DNA of 64,000 bases from DATJCV01 sp963707665. GTDB taxonomy: Bacteria; Pseudomonadota; Gammaproteobacteria; Burkholderiales; Burkholderiaceae_D. Both the position numbers and the translations under genes were made by a program. Below are positions 42,952-52,462 of this stretch, one piece after another (the stretch's first letter is position 1; every line of letters begins with the position of its first letter). The DNA is taken from NCBI GenBank assembly GCA_963707665.1, contig CAVPQU010000018.1, forward strand, positions 248,001-312,000, given 5' to 3'. The notes under the pieces are model-generated. The model worked only from the letters and a program-made list of their open reading frames with translations. It was not told the origin of the DNA and made no database searches.

Positions 42952-45141
42952 ATGGCAACAGGGTTATTGTTCGCTGTAGTGTGCGGTGCCATCGCCGTCA
43001 TCTACGGTTTGATCTCGCGTGGCTGGATCTTGAAGCAAGATGCCGGCAACGCCCGAATGCAGGAAATCGCGGCCGCCATCCAGACCGGCGCGGCGGCGTA
43101 TCTGGCGCGCCAGTATCGAACCATCGCCATCGTCGGCGTGGTGCTGTTCATCATCATCGCCATCGTTCCTGGTCTCGGCTTCATCACCGCGATGGGCTTC
43201 CTGGTCGGCGCCGTGCTGTCTGGCGCCTGCGGCTTCATCGGCATGAACGTCTCGGTGCGTGCCAACGTGCGCACCGCGCAGGCGGCCTCCAAGGGTATGA
43301 ACCAGGCGCTCGACGTCGCCTTCAAGGGCGGAGCGATTACCGGCATGCTGGTGGTCGGCCTTGGCCTGTTGGGCGTGACGATCTTCTACTGGTTTCTGAC
43401 CACCTCGGCGCCGCATGGCGCCGGTTTTACGGTGACGCTGCATGACGTCATCAAGCCGCTGATCGGGCTGGCCTTCGGCGCTTCGCTGATTTCGATTTTC
43501 GCGCGTCTTGGCGGCGGTATTTTCACCAAGGGCGCGGACGTCGGCGCCGACCTGGTGGGCAAGGTCGAAGCCGGCATTCCCGAGGACGACCCGCGCAACC
43601 CGGCCGTGATTGCCGACAACGTCGGCGACAACGTCGGCGACTGCGCCGGCATGGCGGCCGACTTGTTCGAAACCTATGTGGTGACGCTGATCGCCACCAT
43701 GCTGCTGGGCACGCTGATGATTACCGGCTACGAAACGCAGGCGGCGCTGTATCCGCTGATGCTGGGCGGCGTTTCGATTCTGGCCTCGATCGTCGGCTGC
43801 GGCATGGTCAAGGCCAAGCCCGGCAAGAAGATCATGTCGGCGCTGTATACCGGCCTGTGGTGGGCCGCCGGGCTGTCATTGATCGGCTTTGCCGCGGTGA
43901 CCTGGATCGTGCTGCCGGAACCGATGCGCGTTCCCATGATGGGGTCGGCCGTGATCGGCATCGTGCTGACCGGCCTGATGGTCTACATCACCGAGTACTA
44001 CACCGGCACCGACTTCAAGCCGGTGCGGCACATCGCGCAAGCCTCGACTACCGGCCACGGCACCAATATCATTGCCGGCCTCGGCGTGTCGATGAAATCG
44101 ACCGCCTAGCCGGTGCTGGCGGTGTGCGTGGCGATCATCGCCTCGTATCAGCTCGGCGGCCTGTATGGCATCGCGATCGCAGCCACCTCGATGCTGTCGA
44201 TGGCTGGCATCATCGTGGCGCTGGACGCCTACGGTCCGATCACCGACAACGCCGGCGGCATCGCCGAAATGTCGGGCATGCCGGATTCGGTGCGCGCCAT
44301 TACCGATCCGCTGGACGCGGTGGGCAACACCACCAAGGCCGTGACCAAAGGCTATGCGATCGGTTCGGCCGGGCTGGCGGCGCTGGTGCTGTTTGCCGAT
44401 TACACCCATGCGCTGGAATCGGTGGGGCGGGTGGTGTCGTTCAACCTGTCGGACCCGATGGTGATTGTCGGTCTCTTTATCGGTGGCCTGATTCCTTATT
44501 TGTTCGGGGCGATGGCAATGGAGGCGGTCGGGCGCGCCGCCGGCGCGGTGGTGGTCGAAGTGCGGCGTCAGTTCCGTGACATCAAGGGCATCATGGATGG
44601 CAGCGGCAAACCGGAATACGACAAGGCAGTCGACATGCTGACCAGTTCCGCCATCAAGGAAATGGTCATCCCGTCGCTGCTGCCGGTGGTGGTGCCGATC
44701 GCGGTCGGCATGCTGCTCGGGCCAGTCGCGCTGGGCGGCCTGTTGATGGGCACCATCATTACCGGCCTGTTCGTGGCGATCTCGATGACCACCGGCGGCG
44801 GCGCCTGGGATAACGCCAAGAAATACATCGAAGACGGCAACCACGGCGGCAAGGGTTCGGAAGCGCACAAGGCGGCGGTCACCGGCGACACCGTCGGCGA
44901 CCCGTACAAGGATACCGCCGGGCCGGCGGTCAATCCGCTGATCAAGATCATCAATATCGTCGCTTTGCTGATCGTGCCGCTGTTACCGGCCGGCGCCATG
45001 TTTGGCACCAGCACGGCAGCGGTGCCGGCCAATGCGCCAGCAATCGTGATGAGTGTGACAGTACCGACGCCGGTGCCAGGCACGCTGGTTCAGCCGGAAC
45101 CCGCGGCTGGCGCCGTTGCCACGCCAGCGGCCAAACCATGA
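42952..45141 (+). pseudogene. hppA: K+-independent proton-translocating pyrophosphatase with an in-frame TAG
   Basis: Membrane proton pump driven by PPi hydrolysis, about 729 residues. Catalytic motifs are EDDPRNPAVIADNVGDNVGD near residue 215 and GDTVGDPYKDTAGPAVNP near the C-terminus. The GNTTKA motif carries Lys where K+-dependent enzymes have Ala, so this is the K+-independent class. The frame is interrupted by TAG at 44107-44109 (after VSMKSTA), where this family normally has Trp (TGG). The same frame resumes immediately with PVLAVCVAIIASYQLGG. The C-terminus has a Pro/Ala/Val-rich tail of about 30 residues. The ribosome site AAGGAGGAG is at 42937-42945. Confidence 0.88.
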
Positions 45142-45194
45142 AGCGGTACTGAAGGCGCTGCACAACCCCGGGTGCGAAGGCACGCCGGGGCTCA

Positions 45195-45224
45195 TGCAAA
45201 AGACGGCTGTGGCCGTCTTTTGCA
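45195..45224 (+). terminator. Rho-independent terminator after hppA
   Basis: A 13-base perfect stem (TGCAAAAGACGGC / GCCGTCTTTTGCA) with loop TGTG lies 53 bases past the hppA stop. The symmetric A and T tracts inside the stem let it work in either direction. Confidence 0.8.
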
Positions 45225-45319
45225 TTCTGAAGCCGGTAAAACTGGCTACAATCGCTGCATCGTGACGTTAACGTAAGCGTCATGTCCGATTCTCTGTTTT
45301 TGCAAAAGGAAAACCAGTC

Positions 45320-46078
45320 ATGCAGATTCAAAACAATGTCTTCATCATCACCGGCGGCGCTTCCGGCCTGGGCGCCGCGACCGCGCGCATGCTCGCGGAA
45401 AACGGCGGCAAAGTCGTGCTGGCCGACGTCCAGATCGAGCTCGGCGAGAAGCTGGCGGCCGAACTGGGCGGCAAGTTCGTCAAGTGCGACGTCACCTCCG
45501 AAGCGGACGGCCTGGCCGTGGTGCAGGCAGCGACTGCGCTGGGCACCGTGCGCGGCCTGATCAATTGCGCCGGCGTCGCGCCCGCCGTGAAGACCGTCGG
45601 CAGCGACGGCCCGCATCCGCTCGACGTGTTCCAGCGCACCGTCAACATCAACCTGGTCGGCACCTTCAACATGGCGCGCCTCGCCGCCGATGCGATGGGC
45701 AAGACCGAGGCCGCCGAATACGGCGAGCGCGGCATCATCATCAATACCGCCTCGGTTGCCGCCTACGACGGCCAGATCGGCCAGGCCGCCTACGGCTCGT
45801 CGAAAGCGGCGGTGGTCGGCTTGACGCTGCCGATGGCGCGCGACCTGTCGCGCAGCGGCATCCGCGTGATGACGATCGCGCCCGGCATCTTCGAGACGCC
45901 GATGCTGCTCGGCATGCCGCAGGAAGTGCAGGACGCGCTGGGCAAGATGGTGCCGTTCCCGCCGCGCCTGGGCAAGCCGGCCGAATACGCGCACCTGGCC
46001 AAGACCATCATCGAAAACGTGATGCTGAACGGCGAGACGATCCGCCTCGACGGCGCGATCCGGATGCAGCCGAAGTAA
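45320..46078 (+). CDS. SDR family 3-hydroxyacyl-CoA dehydrogenase (type II, HSD10-like)
   Basis: Short-chain dehydrogenase of 252 residues. The NAD site is ITGGASGLGAATARML (TGxxxGxG) with Asp in VLADVQ selecting NAD. INCAG follows, and the catalytic Ser and Tyr-Lys are seen in INTASVAAYDGQIGQAAYGSSKAA. PGIFETPMLLGMPQEVQ is characteristic of the 3-hydroxy-2-methylbutyryl/3-hydroxyacyl-CoA dehydrogenase group. It probably takes part in fatty acid or isoleucine breakdown. It has its own promoter region after the hppA terminator and no operon partner. Confidence 0.87.
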   Translation: MQIQNNVFIITGGASGLGAATARMLAENGGKVVLADVQIELGEKLAAELGGKFVKCDVTSEADGLAVVQAATALGTVRGLINCAGVAPAVKTVGSDGPHPLDVFQRTVNINLVGTFNMARLAADAMGKTEAAEYGERGIIINTASVAAYDGQIGQAAYGSSKAAVVGLTLPMARDLSRSGIRVMTIAPGIFETPMLLGMPQEVQDALGKMVPFPPRLGKPAEYAHLAKTIIENVMLNGETIRLDGAIRMQPK

Positions 46079-46145
46079 GCTGCCGCGCCTGGCCTGTCCG
46101 GGCTTGTCGCGGCAAGGCCGATACCCCATCGAAATTCAATTTGGT

Positions 46146-46220
46146 GGGGTATGTTGTTAATACATCCATTTTAGACCCGAAAATCGTTGCCATATAGTGG
46201 AGTATGTTGTTTTGGAGTAT
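46146..46220. repeat. three GGRGTAT elements upstream of the patatin gene
   Basis: GGGGTATGTTGTTAA (46146-46160), GGAGTATGTTGTT (46199-46211) and GGAGTAT (46214-46220) lie in the 246-base gap after the SDR gene. The first two share TATGTTGTT. The same core occurs in several other gaps of the window. Confidence 0.45.
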
Positions 46221-46324
46221 TGTCGAGAGGAAAGCGAGCCGATTCTCAAAGCAAGGCGCTGGATTGAGGTGCTCTGCTGGCCAGCGGCATTCACAAACCG
46301 GCGCTGGCCTGTTAATCTCTTGAC

Positions 46325-47494
46325 ATGGAGAAACAAATCAAGTCCGCGCTGGTATTGACCGGCGGCGGCGCCCGCGCAGCCTATCAGGTTGGCGTGCTGC
46401 AGGCGGTGTCGTCAATCTTGCGCGAGGCGGGCTGGGCGCCGCAACGTAGTCCTTTCGACGTGATCTGCGGCACCTCGGCCGGTGCCATCAATGCCACCGC
46501 GTTGGCTTGTCGCGCCGATGATTTTGCCGAAGGGGTCGAGACCTTGCTCAAGGTCTGGTCGCATTTTTCGGTGGAGCAGGTGTATCGCGCCGACTCGTTG
46601 GGAGTCATTCGCACCGGCGCGCGCTGGCTATCCCTGCTGTCATTCGGTTGGCTGTTGCGCAAGTGGCATGCACGGCCGCCCAATTCCCTGCTCGACAATA
46701 CGCCGCTGGTGACGCTGCTGCACCGCCTGCTTGATCTGCCGCGTCTCGATGCCGCCCTGAGCAGCGGCGTGCTGCGGGCGCTGGCGGTAACCGCCTCGTC
46801 CTATACCGCCGGCCATCATGTCACTTTTTATCAGAGCCATGCGGATATCCAGGAATGGACGCGCAGCCAGCGCCGCGCCATCAAGGACCAGATCGGGGTA
46901 GAGCATTTGCTGGCATCGGCCGCGATTCCGTTCATCTTTCCCGCCACGCCGATCTACTGCGACGGTCGGCGCGAATATTTCGGCGATGGCTCGATGCGCC
47001 AGCTGACCCCGATCGCGCCGGCAATTCATCTGGGTGCCAACAAGGTATTCGTGATCGGCGCCGGCCGCCTGATGGAGCCGGCACTCGATGCTTCGCCATT
47101 TCCGTCCTACCCGACCGTGGCCCAAATTGCCGGTCATTCCTTGTCCAGCATCTTCCTGGACGGGATCGCGGTGGATATCGAACGACTGTCGCGGATCAAT
47201 CAGACCTTGTCGCTGCTGACGCCCGAACAAAGGGAGAAAACCCAGTTGCGGCCGATCGACATGTTGCTGATTTCACCTTCAGAGCGTCTGGACGATCTTG
47301 CCAGCCGCCATGTCGGCAGCCTGCCGCGACCGATTCACGCGGCGCTGGCGGGTATCGGCGCCACCGAGGCGGGCGGCGGCGCGCTGGCCTCTTACCTGTT
47401 GTTTGAAGCCAGCTATACCTGCGAACTGATTCGGCTGGGGCAAAAAGATGCATTTGCGCGGCGTGCCGATATCCTGGATTTCTGTGGCAATTAA
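46325..47494 (+). CDS. patatin-like phospholipase
   Basis: Lipid acyl hydrolase of 389 residues. The oxyanion motif is VLTGGGARAAYQVGVL and the nucleophile elbow is GTSAG (ICGTSAGAINA, Ser near residue 55). The catalytic Asp is in FGDGSMRQLTP. No signal peptide is evident, so it is probably cytoplasmic or membrane-associated. The family acts on phospholipids; the physiological role here is unknown. Confidence 0.88.
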   Translation: MEKQIKSALVLTGGGARAAYQVGVLQAVSSILREAGWAPQRSPFDVICGTSAGAINATALACRADDFAEGVETLLKVWSHFSVEQVYRADSLGVIRTGARWLSLLSFGWLLRKWHARPPNSLLDNTPLVTLLHRLLDLPRLDAALSSGVLRALAVTASSYTAGHHVTFYQSHADIQEWTRSQRRAIKDQIGVEHLLASAAIPFIFPATPIYCDGRREYFGDGSMRQLTPIAPAIHLGANKVFVIGAGRLMEPALDASPFPSYPTVAQIAGHSLSSIFLDGIAVDIERLSRINQTLSLLTPEQREKTQLRPIDMLLISPSERLDDLASRHVGSLPRPIHAALAGIGATEAGGGALASYLLFEASYTCELIRLGQKDAFARRADILDFCGN

Positions 47495-47638
47495 TCGACT
47501 GCAGCTTCCGTCGCCCGCGCTCTTGGCGGTCAGGCCGGCGGAATTGTTTCATTCCTGTTGATTCGTTTTCAGCAACACGTTACCCTATGTGATGCGATTT
47601 TTATCGTTATCTTAAAGGCAACAAAACGCGGAAAGACG

Positions 47639-48025
47639 ATGTTGAATAATTCGTTCCTGAAACGATGCTTGTGGGTGCTGCTGGCTTGGCTGCTATGCGC
47701 CGGCGCCTTTGCCAGGCCAGCGCCGACGGCGGTGCGGCTGGCGACGATTCAAGCTCGCGATCTGCCGGCCGAAGCGCGGAAAACGCTGGCCTTGATCAAG
47801 CAGGGCGGACCCTTTCCTTATGCCAAGGATGGCGTGGTTTTTGGCAATTACGAAGGCTTGCTGCCTCGTCAAAAACGCGGGTATTACCACGAATACACGG
47901 TAAAGACGCCGCACGCCCGTAATCGCGGCGCGCGGCGCATCATTACCGGTGGCGAGTCGGCGATCGCGAGTGAATATTATTACACCGACAACCACTATGT
48001 GACGTTCATGCGCATACAAGAATAA
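47639..48025 (+). CDS. secreted barnase-type guanyl-specific ribonuclease
   Basis: A 128-residue protein with a signal peptide (LWVLLAWLLCAGAFA) and a mature barnase/RNase Sa fold. The catalytic residues are visible: Glu in GYYHEYTV, Arg in GARRIITGG and His in TDNHYVTFMRI. PPi-independent RNA cleavage at guanosine is the known chemistry. The inhibitor gene follows 66 bases after the stop. ATG 47639 is chosen because earlier in-frame starts would lengthen the signal peptide with a polar leader. Confidence 0.88.
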   Translation: MLNNSFLKRCLWVLLAWLLCAGAFARPAPTAVRLATIQARDLPAEARKTLALIKQGGPFPYAKDGVVFGNYEGLLPRQKRGYYHEYTVKTPHARNRGARRIITGGESAIASEYYYTDNHYVTFMRIQE

Positions 48026-48091
48026 CGGAAACCAGGCAGCATCCTGTCCGCAACAACCGCCGCAATGAATATGGTCAACCCCGAGGGAGAA

Positions 48092-48490
48092 ATGAGTTTA
48101 TTCAAAACTGTGCCGCCCAACGTCGTGCAGTCCATCCGTGCGTTTCGCGCCATCGACCTGCAAGCCGAGGCGGCCCGTCTTGACCAGCATTTTCTGTATG
48201 CCTGGTGCGCGGAGGCGACCACCAAGCAGCAAGTGCTCGCAAGCATTGCGGAAGCATTTCATTTTCCCAGGCATTTCGGCAAAAATTTCGATGCGCTGGC
48301 CGATTGCCTGACCGATTTGCCCTATAAGGCCGGCCCGCAGACGGGCTTTCTGGTCGTGCTCGAGCAATTGCCGAATACACCCAAGTTCGACAAGGAAGCG
48401 CGCGAAACCCTGCTCGACGTATTCCGCGATGCCGCCGATTTTTGGGCGGAAAAAAAGGTTGCCTTTCGCGTCTTTTATTCGTTTCAATAA
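48092..48490 (+). CDS. barstar family ribonuclease inhibitor
   Basis: A 132-residue cytoplasmic protein. The barstar signature is FPRHFGKNFDALADCLTDL, with the acidic helix that plugs the barnase active site, followed by FLVVLEQLP. ATG 48092 is favoured by GAGGGAG at 48083-48089; ATG 48065 and 48071 are in frame upstream. It should protect the producer from its own ribonuclease. Extra N-terminal residues compared with Bacillus barstar are common in proteobacterial forms. Confidence 0.88.
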   Translation: MSLFKTVPPNVVQSIRAFRAIDLQAEAARLDQHFLYAWCAEATTKQQVLASIAEAFHFPRHFGKNFDALADCLTDLPYKAGPQTGFLVVLEQLPNTPKFDKEARETLLDVFRDAADFWAEKKVAFRVFYSFQ

Positions 48491-48572
48491 CATCGTTTCC
48501 CGCCTGCGACTGCGCGCTTAGCTGACGCTTTGCGTCGCGCTGATCGGCGCCGCAGCAGGTACAATGCGCGCC

Positions 48573-49235
48573 ATGAAACGCATTGTTATTCTGATTTCCG
48601 GCCGCGGCAGCAACATGCAGGCGATTGTCAACGCCGCCCAAGCCGAGCACTGGCCGGCGCAGATCGTCGCCGTGATCAGCAATCGCGCTGAGGCCGAAGG
48701 GCTGGCATTCGCCACCGCCCATCAAATCCCGACTGCGGTAGTGGTTAGCAAGCAATACTCCGACCGTGCCACGTTCGACACGGCCTTGTCCTCTGCGATC
48801 GACAGTTATACTCCCGATCTGGTGGTGCTGGCCGGTTTCATGCGGATTTTGACGCCGGCGTTTGTCGAGCACTATGCCGGCCGTTTATTGAATATCCACC
48901 CGTCATTGCTACCCAGTTTCCCCGGCCTGGACACGCACCGGCGGGCGCTGCAAGCCGGCGTCAAGCTGCATGGCGCCACGGTTCATTTCGTCACTTCCGA
49001 GCTCGATGGCGGCCCGATCGTCGCGCAAGCGGCGGTACCGGTGTTGGCCGACGACGATGAAGCACGGCTGGCGGCGCGCGTGCTGGATGCCGAGCATGTC
49101 ATTTATCCCGGCGCGGTGCGTGCCTTCGTCGAAGGCCGGTTGCGGCTGCAGCCGACAGGTGCCTGGATCGTCGGGGAGCAGGCGCCCGCGCCGATTGCTG
49201 CCGGCGCTGCCGCCCTTCATGAAAGAACAGTATGA
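48573..49235 (+). CDS. purN: phosphoribosylglycinamide formyltransferase
   Basis: Purine biosynthesis enzyme that transfers a formyl group from 10-formyltetrahydrofolate to GAR, 220 residues. It has the start ILISGRGSNMQAI and the folate site LAGFMRILTPAFV. The catalytic Asn-His-Asp triad is in NIHPSLLPSFPGLDTH and TVHFVTSELDGGPI. The Ala-rich C-terminal 25 residues are an extension. The stop overlaps the rsmB-like start by ATGA. Confidence 0.94.
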   Translation: MKRIVILISGRGSNMQAIVNAAQAEHWPAQIVAVISNRAEAEGLAFATAHQIPTAVVVSKQYSDRATFDTALSSAIDSYTPDLVVLAGFMRILTPAFVEHYAGRLLNIHPSLLPSFPGLDTHRRALQAGVKLHGATVHFVTSELDGGPIVAQAAVPVLADDDEARLAARVLDAEHVIYPGAVRAFVEGRLRLQPTGAWIVGEQAPAPIAAGAAALHERTV

Positions 49236-50485
49236 GATTACCCCCCGCGCTGATTGTGCACACCGAGCAGGTGTTGCGGGAAATCCTGCGCTTTACCGGC
49301 CCGGCCGACGGTACGTTGTCGCGCTATTTTCGCGACAATCCGCGGCTGGGGGCGCGTGAACGCGGGGTGATCGCGGAAGGCGTCTACGGCCTGCTGCGCA
49401 ACAAGTTGGTCTATACCAATTTTTCCGAATCCGGCCACGGCCCGGCGATGCGCCGGCTGGCGCTGCTCGGGCTGGCCGATGCCGTCGGCATCGATGCGCT
49501 GGGCGGCCTGTCGGAAGAAGAAAGCGCGTGGCTGCGCCGGGTCGGCGAGATCGACCGCACCCAGTTGCCACCGGCGTTGCGCGCCAATCTGCCATCCTGG
49601 CTATTCGAGCTGCTGGTTGCGCGCCACGGTGAAGTCGAGACGCTCGCCATGGCCGCGGCGCTGAATACGCCGGCGCCGCTCGATTTGCGCGTCAACGCCC
49701 TGAAAGGGACGCGCGACGAAGTGATCGCCGCGCTGGCCGAGGCGCCGATCATCGGCCAGCCGACGCCGTATGCGCCGCTCGGGATTCGCATCGTAAAAAA
49801 GCCATCGATCCAGAATCTGCCCCTGTTCCAGAACGGCGTGGTCGAAGTGCAGGACGAAGGCAGCCAGTTGCTGGCGCAGGTACTAGGAGCGCGGCGCGGC
49901 GAAATGGTGGTCGATTTTTGTGCCGGCGCCGGCGGCAAGACGCTGGCGCTGGGCGCCACCATGCGCAATACCGGTCGCCTGTATGCCTTCGATGTCTCGG
50001 CCAAGCGGCTGGCCAAGATGAAGCCGCGGGTCGCCCGCAGCGGCTTGTCGAACGTGCATCCGATTCAAATCGCGCATGAAAATGACACCAAGATCAAGCG
50101 CCTGGCCGGCAAGGTCGATCGGGTGCTGGTCGACGCCCCGTGCACCGGGCTCGGGACCTTGCGCCGCAATCCGGACGTCAAGTGGCGGCAGACGCCGGCG
50201 GCAGTGGCTGAAATGAATCTGAAGCAGAGCGCCATTCTGGCCAGCGCCGCCCGCCTGCTGAAAGTCGGCGGGCGGCTGGTGTATGGCACCTGCAGCCTGC
50301 TGGATGAAGAAAACGATGCGATCGTCGCGCAGTTTTTGGCAAGCCACGAAAATTTTGCCCTGGTTCCAATGAAGGACGTGCTGGCCGAACAAAAAATACC
50401 GCTGGAGATGGGCGACTACCTGAAGCTGCTGCCGCACCTGCACCAGACCGATGGATTTTTTGCCGCGGTCCTCGAACGCAAATGA
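49232..50485 (+). CDS. RsmB/NOP family RNA (cytosine-5) methyltransferase
   Basis: RNA m5C methyltransferase of 417 residues with an N-terminal helical RNA-recognition part. The SAM site is VVDFCAGAGGKTLALG. The two catalytic cysteines are in VDAPCTGLGTLRRNPD (motif IV) and VYGTCSLLDEEND (motif VI). VEVQDEGSQL precedes the SAM site as in RsmB and related enzymes. It starts and ends with ATGA overlaps (purN upstream, PLD gene downstream), so translation is coupled. Confidence 0.88.
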   Translation: MRLPPALIVHTEQVLREILRFTGPADGTLSRYFRDNPRLGARERGVIAEGVYGLLRNKLVYTNFSESGHGPAMRRLALLGLADAVGIDALGGLSEEESAWLRRVGEIDRTQLPPALRANLPSWLFELLVARHGEVETLAMAAALNTPAPLDLRVNALKGTRDEVIAALAEAPIIGQPTPYAPLGIRIVKKPSIQNLPLFQNGVVEVQDEGSQLLAQVLGARRGEMVVDFCAGAGGKTLALGATMRNTGRLYAFDVSAKRLAKMKPRVARSGLSNVHPIQIAHENDTKIKRLAGKVDRVLVDAPCTGLGTLRRNPDVKWRQTPAAVAEMNLKQSAILASAARLLKVGGRLVYGTCSLLDEENDAIVAQFLASHENFALVPMKDVLAEQKIPLEMGDYLKLLPHLHQTDGFFAAVLERK

Positions 50486-51051
50486 GCGTGCGCGCGCTTC
50501 ATCGGGCCTTGCTCTGGCTGGTGATGCTGGCGCCGATGGTCGTGGCACATGCTTTCGAGCCGTTGCCGGCGCCGCTTGCCGTGCGCGGAACGATACAGGC
50601 AGCGTTTGCGCCGTGGAACGACATCGAAGGCTTACTGGTCGATGCGATCGACGCCGCAAAAAAACAGGTGCTGGTGCAGGCCTATCTGCTGACCAGCAAG
50701 AAGATGACGCAGGCCCTGCTCCGCGCGCATCAGCGCGGAGTCGGGGTGCGGGTGCTGATGGATGCCGAGCAGATGGAAAAGACGCCCGCTTCACAGGCGT
50801 TGACGCTGACTGAAGCCGGCATATCGGTCTGGCTGGAAACCGAATACCAGAACGCGCACAACAAGGTGATCATCATCGATGCTGACACGAGCGCCCCGGT
50901 GTTGATCACCGGCAGCTTCAATTTCACCTGGGCTGCTGCGCACAAGAATGCCGAAAACGTGCTGGTGGTGCGCGACGACCCTGCGCTGACCTTGCTGTAT
51001 GTCGCCAACTGGGAGCGGCACCAGCGCGCCGCCCTGGCCTACCGTCGCTGA
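50482..51051 (+). CDS. phospholipase D-like single-HKD nuclease family protein, exported
   Basis: A 189-residue protein with an N-terminal signal peptide (ALHRALLWLVMLAPMVVAHA). One PLD domain follows, with the HKD motif HNKVIIIDADTSAPVLITGSFNFT. A single HKD implies that two chains make the active site, as in Nuc/EndA-type endonucleases. VLVQAYLLTSKKMTQALLRAH is the upstream conserved strand-helix. It may act as a periplasmic nuclease. mscS follows six bases later. Confidence 0.85.
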   Translation: MSVRALHRALLWLVMLAPMVVAHAFEPLPAPLAVRGTIQAAFAPWNDIEGLLVDAIDAAKKQVLVQAYLLTSKKMTQALLRAHQRGVGVRVLMDAEQMEKTPASQALTLTEAGISVWLETEYQNAHNKVIIIDADTSAPVLITGSFNFTWAAAHKNAENVLVVRDDPALTLLYVANWERHQRAALAYRR

Positions 51052-51057
51052 TATTCA

Positions 51058-52380
51058 ATGCAGACCAGTCTTCTGTCCAATCTGATCCGGGATTTCCATA
51101 CACCCAGCATCGTCTGGCAGATCGCCGCACTATTTGTGTGCGTGCTGCTGGGTTGGGGCCTGTCGCGGACGATGCGCGCCCTGTTCAAGCTGCCGGCGGC
51201 GCAGCCGCGGGTAGTGCGTCTCGGCATTGAAAGCTTCGCGCGCGTGCTGTCGCCGGTGTTGATCCTGATCTTGATTTTTATCGCCAAAGCGCTACTGGTC
51301 GAATCCCATCGCGTCAATCTGCTGCGGCTGGCGATCCCGCTGGTGCTGTCGCTGGCCCTGATCCGGTTTGTGGTTTACGTATTGCAGCGCGCCTTCGACC
51401 GCGATGGCGCGCGCGGCAGCTTCCTGCTGGCGTTCGAGAAATTGTTTGCCGTGCTGGTGTGGAGCGGCGTTGCGCTGTATATCACCGGCTTGTGGCCGGA
51501 CCTGCTGCATGAGCTGGAGCAAACGGTGTTGCCGGTGGGGCGTTATCAAATTTCGGTCCTGTCGATCCTGCAGGCGCTGGCGTCGGTGGTCGTGACCCTG
51601 ATCCTGGCGCTCTGGCTCGGCGCCATGCTGGAAGACCGCTTGATGCAATTGAACACCATGCATTTGTCTCTGCGCACCGTAGTGGCGCGCATGGCGCGTG
51701 CCTTGCTGGTGCTGGTGGCGATTTTGATCAGCCTGTCGATGGTCGGCATCGATCTGACCGTGTTGTCGGTATTCGGCGGAGCGCTCGGTGTGGCGCTCGG
51801 TTTGGGCTTGCAAAAGGTTGCCAGCAACTACGTCTCGGGTTTCGTCATCCTGCTGGAGCGCGGGATGGCTATCGGCGACATGGTCACGGTCGACAAATAT
51901 TATGGCAAGGTGGCTCAGATCAATACCCGCTACACGGTGCTGCGCGGATTGGATGGGGTGGAGTCCGCAGTGCCAAACGAGATGTTTGTCTCGACCCCGG
52001 TGCAAAATCACTCGTTGTCGGTGCACGCGATCCGGCTGGCGACGCAGCTGACGATCGAATACAGCCACGACGTCGAAAGCCTGTTGCCGGTGCTGGAACA
52101 GGCTGTGGCCGGCATCGAACGTGTTTCCAGATTGACGCCGCCTAGCGCGCTATTGGTCAAGTTTGGCTCGGACGGGCTTGAGCTGGAGATCGGATTCTGG
52201 ATCACGGATCCGGAAAATGGCCGGCTGAACGTACTGTCCGATGTGAACCGCGCCGTCTGGCGCACTCTGCAGGCGTACCAGATTCGTATCGCCCATCCGA
52301 AGCGCGATCTGAACTGCGTCGACGGCCGCGAGCAGCGCGCCTCGTCCCTTGATTTATCGGCGCCTGCCCCCGATCTGTAG
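51058..52380 (+). CDS. mechanosensitive ion channel, MscS family
   Basis: Inner-membrane channel of 440 residues, larger than MscS because of extra N-terminal helices. The pore helix and its continuation read FGGALGVALGLGLQKVASNYVSGFVILLE, with the Gly/Ala packing pattern. The beta domain follows (MAIGDMVTVDKYYGKVAQINTRYTVLR, VPNEMFVSTPVQNHS). The predicted role is release of solutes on osmotic downshock. It is the last gene of the purN-rsmB-PLD-mscS run. Confidence 0.9.
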   Translation: MQTSLLSNLIRDFHTPSIVWQIAALFVCVLLGWGLSRTMRALFKLPAAQPRVVRLGIESFARVLSPVLILILIFIAKALLVESHRVNLLRLAIPLVLSLALIRFVVYVLQRAFDRDGARGSFLLAFEKLFAVLVWSGVALYITGLWPDLLHELEQTVLPVGRYQISVLSILQALASVVVTLILALWLGAMLEDRLMQLNTMHLSLRTVVARMARALLVLVAILISLSMVGIDLTVLSVFGGALGVALGLGLQKVASNYVSGFVILLERGMAIGDMVTVDKYYGKVAQINTRYTVLRGLDGVESAVPNEMFVSTPVQNHSLSVHAIRLATQLTIEYSHDVESLLPVLEQAVAGIERVSRLTPPSALLVKFGSDGLELEIGFWITDPENGRLNVLSDVNRAVWRTLQAYQIRIAHPKRDLNCVDGREQRASSLDLSAPAPDL

Positions 52381-52462
52381 CCGGCGTACAATGCGGTCAA
52401 AATTTCCCTGGATCGTTTCGATGTAGCCGATGGCCGCAGCGCGACACCATTCTGGAGCATGA

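Noticed and set aside
44107..44109. TAG in hppA read as pyrrolysine or by a suppressor
   Set aside because: No pyl genes or suppressor tRNA are seen, and a Trp codon one base away explains it.
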